A DNA stretch of 64,000 bases from Malus domestica (lineage: Eukaryota > Streptophyta > Magnoliopsida > Rosales > Rosaceae). Shown here piece after piece: positions 24,602-35,735 of the stretch (its first letter is position 1; every line of letters begins with the position of its first letter). The notes beneath the pieces were generated by a model. It was not told where the DNA came from. It ran no database searches and saw only the letters and a program-made list of their open reading frames with translations. Both the position numbers and the translations under genes were made by a program. The stretch covers positions 2,368,501 through 2,432,500 of the forward strand of contig NC_091675.1 in NCBI RefSeq assembly GCF_042453785.1, read 5' to 3'.

Positions 24602-25342
24602 TTAGGATCTGTGGCGGGTTATCTTGACGTCCATGAACGCTGTTGAAATTGAACTGGACATCCGTTTGAGCTTGAATAAGCAGACATCACCATCCTTGAG
24701 ATTGTTGGATTCACAGAAGTTATACCATCCTTTCGTTTTTATGGCTATACGATTATCAATAGCCTTCCTTCTGGTTCCCCAATGACTTAGGCTCACCGGC
24801 CACAATCTTCCGCACGGAGGCCGTTTTCTCTTGCAAACGGTGCAGGAATAGTCTGTCAAAAACACTCGCCAGATTGAGAAAGAATCCGAAAAGAAAAAGA
24901 AACTTGAGCGCACTTAATTTACAACTCTGCCTAGGGTTCTAACAATAGCATGCTCGACATGAACAAGATGAAATTAACTTCAAAAAACGTGGAATGGAAC
25001 ACACTCCGTACAGGCAAAGAAAGGTAGACCACTTACTACATAAGCCTTGTTAACAAACCCATGGGTCTTTGCCATTTTTCTCTTGGACTGCTTCCTCGAC
25101 GTTAACCATTTTGTTGTTTTCAAAAGCCCTTTTCCTGAAAAGTAAGTCCAAAGCAACCACAGTCAGATGCAATGCAACATTATTGAGATATAAGATTGTA
25201 AACCGATATAAATCTTGTGGGAAAATGGAAACAAAATCATCTAACCTATGGAACATTGACGATGCTTATAGCTCTGCGCCTTAGAGGAAGTTGCCGTCCT
25301 GTTGGCAACTACACCGGAGGCAGGTGGATACTCTTTTGACAT
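24602..25342 (-). pseudogene. REM-type single B3 gene, probably disrupted
   Basis: Minus strand. Exons 25246-25342 (MSKEYPPASGVV) and 25037-25134 join in phase, ending NKAYV at the usual REM intron site. The next acceptor (24852) gives TIPAPFARENGL, a typical B3 strand, but that frame meets a TGA after eight more codons. The rest of the domain (GRLWPVSLSHWG, then GWYNFCESNNLKDGDVCLFK) is in another frame, ending at the stop at 24602. An acceptor about 22 bases further in (after TTTGCAAG) would restore the frame but delete TIPAPFA. Either the gene is a pseudogene with a small deletion, or it makes a shortened B3 domain. It lies head to tail with the three-domain REM gene, consistent with tandem duplication. 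Confidence 0.6.
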
Positions 25343-26695
25343 CCCAGTATCCCAAAAAGTGCTGTTTTTGGTTTCTTTTCACTCCGACTTCTACAGAAAG
25401 CTGGTAGAAGTCGCTGTTCATACGTACAGGAAAACTATCAAACCACATTTCGTAATCATTCAGTTTGACAGAAGAGTTTAAATAATTTACGTTTACGTTA
25501 ATATGGAAGGTTCTACCGGATGTTCAAATCAAGAAGCAAATGATTAGGTACAAATACTAACAAGTATTTTCCGAGCACAAAGTGGTTGAGAATCCATGGA
25601 TGCTATTGGCTGGAGCTTGTACATTGGGTTCGTACTGTGCAGGCGCGCTACCACTTGCGACGGCGGAAAGCCTGAAACTCTTTCGTCATCGTCTTTGACT
25701 TTCTCTACTACGCCGACCGGGAAATTTTAAAGAATCAGAGAAATTGGGCCTATTAAGTTTAATGGGCTTAGTTGATAATAAGAAAAGAAAGGCCCATATT
25801 ACTGTACGGTATTTGAAGCAACAATTGTTAATTTGCTATTTAGTCCTCACACGGACAAAAGCTAATACCTCTCCATAATAAGTTTTTGATTTTGATGGGA
25901 TGAATTGTTTTTTTAATTTTTGAAGGCGTTTGGTATGAAGAGAAACGTTGATAGGAATGTTTGACTAGGTCAATTTTCACATGTGACACGATGAGCGAGT
26001 TGTGGAGTGAGATTAAAATGCAGAGAATCTCATGCTTTTGTGAGAGGTGTCTTACGAATGACGTGGTCAGACACACAAAAATTTTGTAGTATAATCTGAA
26101 AATCATATGCATCAGGAACCATTGGACATGCATTTATGTTTATCTTTTAAATTACATGATTAAGTTGTCTTTCCAATACTAAAGTAAGTCTTTAGTTCAA
26201 ATCCGACCTACAATGGCTTTTACTATTTGTGACCAATTAGTTCAATTCATCTGATTTCTTTGTTTAAGTGGCGGTGTCAACTTCAACATGCTGCGACGTG
26301 TGAGATATTAGAGACAGCCCCTCCTTGACGTCTCGGTTTCATGTAAGTTTTTCTTGTGTTCTTTATACCACCCAAATCAAATACACGAAAAACCCTGGCC
26401 ACACAAGGCAACACCAGAAATTTAGTTTTGAGAAGACTTGTCCCAGAGGATAAATATTCAGACCAATTTTAATTTATATTTCAAGTTACAAACTACTTTT
26501 AACTGAGCTAACACCAGTAACACAAAAAATACAATAAAAGATAAGGCAACAAAAGTAAACAAAATAATCTGCTCACAAGAAAATACTCCTGAGGAGGATC
26601 AAAAAGAAGAGACCACACAAAAGCATCCTTTCTTTCACTTCCATTTCCTACAAAATAGATAGAAAAACATCCATACAATTTTTACTTTACAAGTG
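25343..26695. other. Intergenic
   Basis: Probable 5' flank of the disrupted REM gene and the 3' region of the PLP-fold gene. No other exon is supported. Confidence 0.45.
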
Positions 26696-29536
26696 TTACG
26701 TTTCGGATTCCTCCGGTACTGGAGGTAATTCATCCCCTTCGACTTCAGCAAACGACGAATCGAGAAACTTGGCAACAAAAGCCCACATCTTGTATACATC
26801 TTCAAAGTTGGTCAAGAATCCGAGCGATGCTGTCACAACTTCGACCCTAAAGAACATGTTCTTACCGCCTTGGCGCCCGTTAACCATTGGCTTGCACAAC
26901 GATGTGTCTGCCAGATCAAGTCCCCCGCAATGCTGCTGCTTTGGGCCATCCACAATTCGAACATGACTAAGGATGCCAACGCCGAGAGATATACCATTCT
27001 TTTCAGCCAATTTTTGTATGACTTCGGGGTGAACTAGCCCTCTGCCGCTGCCCTGTCTGACATTAAAAGCTACAGCGGCACCCCTTTCGTATTTGATCTT
27101 AGGACCATATATCTGCACGAGAGGCACTTCTAAACCTTCATCGGAACCAGGTAACCGAAGTTGAAGCAGCGAGGTGACTAGCCAATTGATGAGATATCGA
27201 AGTCTGAGGGTAGTTTTGTTCAGGCCTAACATATTAACATGATCAAGACACCGGCAAACTATCTCAGGCTCCCGCCTTCCCCACTCCTGCTCATCGCCAT
27301 ATTCTCCTTCACTCATAAACTCATCGTCACCAAGGGTAGTCATGGATGTTTCTCCAGGCTCCGATATAAGGCTCGATTTTCCTCTGTGGTTGTCTTCTAT
27401 GGTAAAAGACACCCTGTGACCCATGCTTAGCTCTCGATCACCTTCTTCTAAACCGAAAAATCTACGACCAGAAAATACCTTTGTTTCCCTTCTTCCCAGA
27501 AGTCTGAAGTCACCCTCTGTCTCTCTCCTGATAGCACTGTCTTTTGATTCTTGGCAAATTTCGGAGGTTGAGGAAAGCTCAAAGTTACTGTGTTTAAGAC
27601 CAGAAGTCTGATTGTTTGGCCTAAATCCATCTTCGGTAGAAAGCAACCTAGAATTGTTGGCCATTGAATCTTCCCTGATTTCGGGTTCTTCTTGAACCTC
27701 CCTATCATTTCCTGAGGCAGCGTCGGTTTCAGCAAATAGGTCTCCTTCAGGAATTCCCTTAGCATGGTCCGGCTCATGTGACACCGATAATACAGCAGCA
27801 TCGAAAGACAAAACAGGATCTCCATGCAGTCTGAGGTGTGCTCTCTTATCATCATCATCATATATTGGGCTCTTTGGCGATTTTGGTGTCACTTTCGGAG
27901 AGAAAAACTTGTTGATTTTCCTCCCAGAAAACCACGTTGGTGGTAAGGGCGAACCTGTTTTCTGTCTCATATGTTGGTCAGAATGATCAGAACCGAATGG
28001 GCTCTGACCCAAATCAATCCAGTATGAATTGTCTGATGACTCATCCTCACTGATGATTGGACTCTTCATAACCTCCCCAATCGAAATGCTTTCAGCTTCT
28101 TCAAATATGGTGCTTCCATCCCTGTCGGAGTCCTGATCCATCTCTGTCTCAAAGCAATCCCTCACCTGATTGGAAGTGAACACACCCGAAAAAGCAGGCA
28201 TATGAGACCCCCCATGCGTTTCAGGCACTAATTCTTTGTTACTGTGGACCGCATCATTCTCAATTCCACCTAATCCATCAAGACCATCCACAGAGTCACT
28301 CAGGTACTGAGGAAAAACAGGAAGAATCCTCACAATTCCAGTACCAGTCCGCCCACCTTGACTTTGCAGGCTCGCCATTACAGATTTCTTGATCAGAAGA
28401 CAACCAAATCCAGTTGGGTCAGACCCAAAAACCCTGTAAAATGATGTAATAATGAAATCTGGGCGAAAGAGCGACAACCCTAGTGAATCCATGTCTTTAG
28501 GACCCAATGACCCGGCATCAAGCAAAACATGCCAATTGTTCTGCTGAGCAAGTGCCATCCACTGATACGAATACTTGGCCCCAGTCACTCTTGACTGAAC
28601 CGGAAACACAAAGAGCCCGGTTGCAGAATCCTTCTTCCTCCTCCTCTTGTTTGCAATCTGCTTCTTCAGCTCCCTAGAGCAAAGCTTCAATGTTGGCCAT
28701 TTAAACCATGAGCTATAAACCTTAGCACCTTTCTCTTTCGCCTTCTGCGCCATCCAGTTCACAGACTGGCTCTCATGATCAAACATTGTCAACAACTTCT
28801 TATTTGTGCCGAAAGGGTAAGATTCAGCTAGCAATTTAAATGCAGACCCTCTACTGACAGTAAAAACAAGACCATATTCGTGTTCGGGGATGTTCAAGTA
28901 ATCCATAATCCTAGTTTTTATGTCATGTTCAACACAGCCTGTCTCAGCACCTCCGTAGAGAGCATGGTTACTCAAATTTGCAGTTATTTCCGACAATGTA
29001 AACGAACATGTTTCCCAATACAGTTGAGCTTGAAGATTCGAAAACAACCCGAAACCGCAGTAATCAAGACATACCCTTGCAAGCGATTCAGAGAGGTGAT
29101 TGTACTCCTCTGCCCTCAAATGGTCAATCTTTTCAGAAGACTGGAACTTTGGGTACATTGTGAGGAACTTGTTGAAGGCTTCACGGAGGTGAGGAATTGA
29201 ATCATCTGTGGAGAATGTCCGGTCCGCCGCGAGCGCCGTCGCGCGCAGAAACTCCTTCTGGGCGTGGAGCCTGGCAAGGGATCTCGACCGTCCAAAGCTG
29301 CCGTCTTGATTTGGGGTCTGATCAGAATCAATGTCTTGGGATTTGGAAAGCGACCCATCTTCTGACGCCTCCTCAAGAGCCTCCCGGAGCCTGTTTTCTT
29401 GCAGCTGCCGGAGAACTGACGGCTTCCGCTTGGCGTCGACGGCCAAACCAGAACCGTCGTCTCTCCTCCTCCTGGTCTTCTTCTCCATTAGTAGTGCTGC
29501 ACAGTGAGATATTGGCTTCCATACTGAAAGATGCAT
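26696..29536 (-). CDS. MOCOS-like PLP-fold protein with arginine at the PLP-lysine site
   Basis: A single uninterrupted frame of 946 residues. Residues about 140-400 have the aminotransferase class V fold shared with molybdenum-cofactor sulfurase (ABA3/MOCOS): [32 protein letters not shown], a VLLDAGSLG strand (Asp340 at the PLP-nitrogen position) and [15 protein letters not shown]. In ABA3 the lysine carrying PLP is in SFYK; here the codon at 28433-28435 is AGG, Arg368. A long acidic, serine-rich low-complexity region (about 430-740) follows, then a conserved C-terminal block ([20 protein letters not shown], then [12 protein letters not shown]). No MOSC domain is seen. Arabidopsis relatives are annotated only as PLP-dependent transferase superfamily. 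Loss of the lysine suggests a non-catalytic role, which I infer. A second in-frame Met at residue 17 (MEKKTRRRR) could be the true start. Confidence 0.88.
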   Translation of the reverse strand: MHLSVWKPISHCAALLMEKKTRRRRDDGSGLAVDAKRKPSVLRQLQENRLREALEEASEDGSLSKSQDIDSDQTPNQDGSFGRSRSLARLHAQKEFLRATALAADRTFSTDDSIPHLREAFNKFLTMYPKFQSSEKIDHLRAEEYNHLSESLARVCLDYCGFGLFSNLQAQLYWETCSFTLSEITANLSNHALYGGAETGCVEHDIKTRIMDYLNIPEHEYGLVFTVSRGSAFKLLAESYPFGTNKKLLTMFDHESQSVNWMAQKAKEKGAKVYSSWFKWPTLKLCSRELKKQIANKRRRKKDSATGLFVFPVQSRVTGAKYSYQWMALAQQNNWHVLLDAGSLGPKDMDSLGLSLFRPDFIITSFYRVFGSDPTGFGCLLIKKSVMASLQSQGGRTGTGIVRILPVFPQYLSDSVDGLDGLGGIENDAVHSNKELVPETHGGSHMPAFSGVFTSNQVRDCFETEMDQDSDRDGSTIFEEAESISIGEVMKSPIISEDESSDNSYWIDLGQSPFGSDHSDQHMRQKTGSPLPPTWFSGRKINKFFSPKVTPKSPKSPIYDDDDKRAHLRLHGDPVLSFDAAVLSVSHEPDHAKGIPEGDLFAETDAASGNDREVQEEPEIREDSMANNSRLLSTEDGFRPNNQTSGLKHSNFELSSTSEICQESKDSAIRRETEGDFRLLGRRETKVFSGRRFFGLEEGDRELSMGHRVSFTIEDNHRGKSSLISEPGETSMTTLGDDEFMSEGEYGDEQEWGRREPEIVCRCLDHVNMLGLNKTTLRLRYLINWLVTSLLQLRLPGSDEGLEVPLVQIYGPKIKYERGAAVAFNVRQGSGRGLVHPEVIQKLAEKNGISLGVGILSHVRIVDGPKQQHCGGLDLADTSLCKPMVNGRQGGKNMFFRVEVVTASLGFLTNFEDVYKMWAFVAKFLDSSFAEVEGDELPPVPEESET

Positions 29537-31536
29537 ATCGGTCCCTCTCTCTCTCTAAAACCAGTCTGATTACTGCTGCCCAGAACCAGATAATCAGTCT
29601 GAATGCAAAAAGGGGTCTCTGTATTTGAAAAAAGATTCAAATTTTGGGGCTTGAGAGATTGAATCACATTTCAAATTTTGGAGCTTTAATTTTTTTTTTT
29701 TCACCTGAAACATTCAAACAATAAAGAGAAATATTCTTCCATTTAAACCCAGAACTTTATGGTGAGATCTGAAAGGACTACTGGTCAGAAAAGGAAAAGG
29801 CATAAAACATAAAAGGACGTATCTGATAAGGAAGGAACTACTCACCTTAATTTATCATCATCCAATGTGATCACAGACAAAACCCCCAACTTTTGAAAAA
29901 ATTTTGAAAAATCATAGAATAAACAAAACCCAATATTTCCCCGGAAAAGGAATTCAAAACTCGGAAATCCCACGACCCATTTGCTATTGAATTCTGAGAT
30001 TCTTGGGGCCAAACCAATTAAAGATTAAGTCTTTTGAGGGGAAAGATAATCCAGAAAAGAAAAAAAAACCCAATAAATCAAAATTTGAAAGGTTAAGAAG
30101 ATAAAAAATGGTGCCCAGGAATCAAATGAAAAGACTCAAAGGAACACAGAAGAAAGAAGGATTAAAGCAGGGAGAAAAATAAAGGCAGCAGAACGAAATC
30201 GCTTCCTTCAACAGCTCCTCTCTCAGACTCAACCACTTGCAGCAGTGGAGAACCGATAGAAATGCAAGAGATGTCAACAAATGGTTTGGCAACCCGTCAA
30301 ATTGTTTCATTTAATATGGGCAGTTAATACAGACATGTCTGCATTTAATGCTTCCTGTTTTTGTTACCTCCCAACATTAAATACTCCACCTCCCCTCTTC
30401 ACTCATTTGATTTTCCAGTTTATTTTTTATTTTAGCGCTCACTTTCTCTCTCCTCGCTCTCTTTCTCTCTCAGCAATTTCAATTTGGAGGAGAATGTTTG
30501 AGAAAAGTTTGAGGGCTCCTTTGACCTCGCGTACGTACCCTTTCATGTACCCCGTATAATCATAAGTTGCCGCTAAGTGCGATGAGATATTTGTGAAAGG
30601 AGACATGAAACCCATGTTCATATATAGATATATTTTTCAAGTAAACTGATCGTGTATCGGAATGTTAATCGTTAATTTATACAGCATTGTTAGTTTATTT
30701 TATTGTTGTCACATTATCGATTAATTTGAGAAGAAATCTTTATTTTCTTCGTATATAATATCATAATTTCATACTAAGTTAGCTTTACGATGATATTGTT
30801 CTTTAAGAACAGTTTAGTACGCACCCTAAATTATCAGATAGCCTAAAGGCATAGGGACGGTTTAGTCGATGAAAGTCTCTTCATAATTATGTTATGAATT
30901 AACCAATAAAATTAAATTAAAAATCACAATTGCAAATCAATGAATGATGCATGCATTGTGGTGTCCCGCTTTAGTTAGCTGTCACCATTTCGAAAGGTGG
31001 TCAACTTAAATGATATTTTGCTTTTCATTTTTTTTTATATATTTTATGAGATATAATGGTCGATAATCTTTATAAAATCATGTGGCAACAAATTGCCTAC
31101 ACTTTGTTTGTTGCCACCAGGAAATATGAATAATGACTTCACTGTCTCAACAACCTTTGAATCGAAAAAGAGCAAAAACCTTAAATAGTGTCCTTAGTAT
31201 TATGGAAATGTAAATTCCCAGATTTCCTGTTGAGACGAGCTTCCATTTTGTTTTTGTTTTTGTTTTCTGGTTATGGAGCTTCCAAGGAATTTCAGTGCAA
31301 AAGGTTACTCACTTGTTTTGGATATTGACCAATTTGACCTAAAACTTTCAATACTAATTCTTACTAGTGCATTCCTTCTAACTTTGACAAATTCGAGACC
31401 AGTCAGAATTTAATTAGTTATAGAGTGTACTGAACTATTTTTGTATGGATTGAACTAACCTGTTTTGTTGCGATATTAATTTATGTTTTCGTAAGTATTA
31501 TTCATCAAATTATCAGAAAAACGGACATTTATAACC

Positions 31537-31570
<34 letters not shown>
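29537..31570. other. 5' flank of PLP-fold gene and intergenic DNA
   Basis: 29537-30500 probably contains the leader and promoter of the minus-strand PLP-fold gene, including a CT-rich block at 30436-30475. The rest is AT-rich with a TA tract just before 31570. No coding exon is supported. Confidence 0.4.
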
Positions 31571-31574
<4 letters not shown>

Positions 31575-31762
31575 CCCTTTAAGGGAAGAGATTTCTATTT
31601 TTCAAAAAATGATGGGGACACTCTCTTAACTATTATATTTGACTTTAATGAAATTTTATGGTTGAGATTAAATCATAGGTCACAGAATTTCATTAAAGTC
31701 AAATCTAACAGTCAATATTATGTTTCCATTTTTTTTTAACAGAGATCCCTTCCCTTAAAGCC
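31571..31762. mobile_element. MITE family D copy 2, within a TA repeat
   Basis: Inverted ends around CTTTAAGGGAAG and CTTCCCTTAAAG, with a central palindrome (TTTGACTTTAATGAAATT and complement) matching 2280-2483. TA microsatellites flank both ends (about 31538-31570 and 31763-31784), so the element appears to have inserted into a TA tract, which hides its target duplication. Confidence 0.7.
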
Positions 31763-31784
31763 TTATATATATATATATATATAT

Positions 31785-34172
31785 TACTTGGCAAACGTAT
31801 GATTGAATACTCTTAAAACAAAACTGAATGTAGATTAACTAATCTCATAACAAACCGTCAAAGATAATAAAGTAAGGATAATGACCTACCAAAACATTAA
31901 ATAAATAAACACTAAAGTAATGCAGAGTTCACCACCATAAATTTTTTTATAAGCCTATGAAACGTGAGGTCCAATATTTTCGTTTAAATATTATTTCCAA
32001 GATATTTGGCTACCCGATATAATAGGGTTTTCTTCTTCCCAAAAACATAAGATAAGAGCAGCAGAAGTTCCTAGTCTTCTGGATTCTGAAAAGTTTTTAC
32101 CACATTCATCTGTCTTGTATATATATATATATATATATTTAATTTTCTTCTGTTTGTTTGCTGAGATGCCACGCCATGAGTTAACCCCAAGCAAGAACAA
32201 CGTCTGCATCTTGTACTTGTACATAATTAATCCAATTCTTGAGGAGAGGTAGATCGACTCCCACCAAATATATCGATACTTTTATATTTTCCTTGAAAGA
32301 TATAGGTATTAAAACAAGAAAGTGATTGAGTTTTGCATACTAATTTTAGTTTTTCACATTCCTTTTTATTCTAATAATTGAATTGAATAAATCAAACATA
32401 ATCAACGATCAAAATTAAACATGAGTGTGTAAGAGACCTATCGAAGTAAGTGAAACTTGAGCAAGTTGTTTTTTAATACTAAATTATAATTTTCACTACA
32501 TTGTAATAAGAAAAAAACTTAAGTAAGGTACCGAATTACATCATACATAAAAAGTTATTATAAAAACATGAAATTTGATTACGTGCTTTGGTTTCACTAG
32601 CCATGTGGTGATCATTCTCACTTTGGCACGAGAGTTACACTAATTAAGCAGACTTACACAACTTTTTCTAATTGGTCTGATAGGGATGCTACAGTTTTGG
32701 TGGATTTATGAATACGAATTAGGGTAAATTAGGTATCATATTTTGTTGTGTGTGCATGGCATGTATATCATAATGCAGCACAGCTCGAAATACGACGTTT
32801 CATGTTTTGCATGCTTCATGGTTGGTGCTTTTGTGGTCCACCGCGCAATATACGTACTGTGCTTGTAGCTTAATATATAGACATGGAATGGATATTGCCT
32901 GTTGGTTGGTTTGTGGAGCGCAAAGTGACAAAGGCGTAGGTGCGGTGCGGTGCTGTGCTGCTGGGTTCATTACCTTATATATTAGTTCAACAATATTTTT
33001 GGTTAATTCCTGAATTATTCAGCAGACCCACCGTCCCTTTTCCTTTTGAATTTGGTACCCTTGCTTTGTGTTTTTTTCTATTATTTTCTTCTCTTGTTGA
33101 ATATGATGATGATGATTGATGATGTCAATTCCATTCAAATTTTGCTTTACCTAAAAGTTCATCATTAGTTTTTCTAAAGTAAAGCAATTGAGAACATTAA
33201 TGGGGACTACCATGCAAAAATATAACATCTCTCTCTCTGTGTTTGGTGACTTTTGGCCCTCGAGACGAGTCTCCACATGAGATTTGAGACGACCTTGCCA
33301 ATTGCCAAGTGCAACGTGAAGTGTTTGTGGCTGGAGGTGGACTGTCTTTTCCATGCAAAGATAAATCCTCGAGTGTAAATGTCCGTCATAAGCCATAGCT
33401 CTACTGTTCCCAACTACGTGTCTCCTTTATATCTCTTACTAGTATTTTGACATGCTCTCATAAACAAGTACGACATCATGCTTCTTACGAGTGTGCCGCA
33501 GCATTGGACATCGGCACTTGAAGGCGTAAATATCTCTAGTCTGTGTTGTCTTTCAACAATAATTAATTCTTTGAAATAACAAGTAATCATCTGTAAGAAA
33601 TGTGAACATCTATGAAATATGGTATAAATGAAATTTACATGGAACATTGGGCTGGAGTTTTAACAAATATTGGGCTGGAGCTGGGAGAAAGACTTTCTTA
33701 AACAATAAAGTCGAGCCTTATTGCCAAATGAATCCAATCAAGATAAAAGCTTGCCAAAACCTTTGGATTGGGCCGGCCACAAATTGTTGCAATTACACTG
33801 AACCAACATAACAATTCCCTTTTTAACGCTTGAACCCAAAAGTTTTTGTGTGGCACGGCGCAATTTTTACTCAGTCTAAATTAAAGTGATGGTCACCTCT
33901 TTATTGGTTATTTATTTATTAATTTGGTTTAATTGATTTAAAATACGAATTTGAAAATTTAAACTAATTTATCGGTAATTGGTGTTGGGTGGGTATCATC
34001 CTCACTTTAAAGAGGTGAGAACAAATGCACTCCTTCTTTTATTTGATTCATTGAATCTTTTAGAAGTGATTTCTCACATATATATTTTTTTAGTTTTGAT
34101 ATTGAACCCAAAAAAATTATATGTACTTCACTTCTAATCTTATCCGCCACTAATCAATTTTCTATTAAGAAA
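31785..34172. other. Intergenic
   Basis: AT-rich, with a TA run at 32118-32138 and a GATGAT run near 33102. An inverted-repeat pair lies at about 33890-34020 (GTGATGGTCACCTCTTTA and its near complement), probably a small MITE. No gene recognised. Confidence 0.4.
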
Positions 34173-34332
34173 ATGTTAGGGATATTTTCTTTATAGACCG
34201 TATTTTGTAAACCACATAATCTACAATTAATGGTTGAATTCTATTTTTAGTGATTTAAATAAGGAATCTAACAATCAATTGTCACACCATGTGGTTTACA
34301 AATATGATTTGTAAAGATGATATCTCCAGCAT
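34173..34332. mobile_element. Small inverted-repeat element (MITE)
   Basis: Arms of about 44 bp: the left contains TTGTAAACCACAT and the right ATGTGGTTTACAA, with diverged outer ends (GTTAGGGATATTTTCTTTA against the complement of AAAGATGATATCTCCAGCAT). No clear target duplication. Confidence 0.55.
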
Positions 34333-35735
34333 CATCCAAGTACAATGTAAATGGTAAAACACATCAACACCATTGTTTACTCTTATTATTATAACACGTG
34401 ATATAATATATCACGTAACTTAAACAGAACAATATGTGGAAACATAGTAAACAGAGCAAACACTTTGTTTTGGTTACACGTACAAGGTATCTTTATTCAT
34501 GTGTTTCCAATTCGAGGCCATGTCATGAATGGAACCTGGAACCCCTTCGATACCCATGTGACATCTCAATCCCCTATTTCGTCTTCACGCCTGATAACGA
34601 CTGCTCCGTTTCCAAAACGGCACAAACTTTCTAAATGCAAGAATCCAGATCAATACCGCAACTATGATCCACATTGCATAACCGTTCTCGAACTTTTTAA
34701 GTACAAAGACGTTGACATGATCAAGTTTAGAGAGCCATGAGCCGGGGAGAAATTTATTTAGGACGTGAATGTCATTGCGACATATTTTAAATAGTACGGG
34801 ATTGACTCAAACATGGTAACATTATCTTTTTTAAGGAACAATTGGTGACAAGTTACGGGAAGACTCATGGAGACATTTCAATGTTTGGTTTCCACACCAA
34901 CAGCGAGTTTCGAAGTCCAGTATCATTATCGTTCAATATAAACGTAATTGCATGTATCATTGACTTGTCAATCAATCACTTGATTCTCGAATAACTTATT
35001 ATTTAAGTGACTTAATATTTAAGTCAAATGATCTTGCAGCTCCAATATGGCTAGTATAACAGAGTCTTTAACTCTAATTAACCAATTACATAATCTTTAT
35101 TTGGTAAGACTTATTATGATCGGATATAAGAATATAAATGCGATTACGAGTATCTTCCATTTGATAATAGACTTGATTAAGAAATATCCTAACAACTAAC
35201 AAAGGATTGTCCATACTCGCCTAATAATTGTTCTAATATGTGTTAAACCTTTTCATAATAAGAACATATAATTGAAGATCGTAAAAAACGCTCTTATGAA
35301 TGAACCGATTCCTCTTCTTCTAATTTATTGTAATTCTCGTTGATATGCTTTAAGAGTTAAGAGCCATGGTACAATAAAGATGTCATCCATCTGATATTTC
35401 TAGTTAATCATATTTATTGTATGTTATAACGGGGTTTAGTAGCATTTCGGTCGACATACTATAGTGGGCATATTCCTCTCCTCAGCTTCCTTATAAAGAC
35501 GACGAATTTTCATCTTGTCTTTTAGCCAACTCACTCCCTGGTAATGTTTATCATGCCACCCTAACCCTGTTTAACTTCCCTTTTTATCACACCGTAATCT
35601 TCCGCTCATTCCAATCCCCCCTCTCGATCGTATCGGTATATATCTGTGCTGTTCTCTGCTGGGTGAATGCAACTTGCACAACCAACCCACAGCAGCAGAC
35701 CCAGCACCTTTCCTCTCAACTTCCTCAGAAAATCA
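34333..35735. other. Intergenic and 5' flank of kaurene oxidase copy 1
   Basis: The distal part has short open frames without recognised content. The last 250 bp are the leader and promoter region of the plus-strand kaurene oxidase. Confidence 0.4.
35492..35497 (+). promoter_or_regulatory. Candidate TATA box of kaurene oxidase copy 1
   Basis: TATAAA within TTCCTTATAAAGACGACG, about 240 bp before the start codon. This would give a leader of roughly 210 nt. Position and sequence are the only support. Confidence 0.45.

Noticed and set aside
34434-34740. Two overlapping frames of 66 and 91 codons
   Set aside because: Overlapping frames with no recognised motif and no neighbouring exons.
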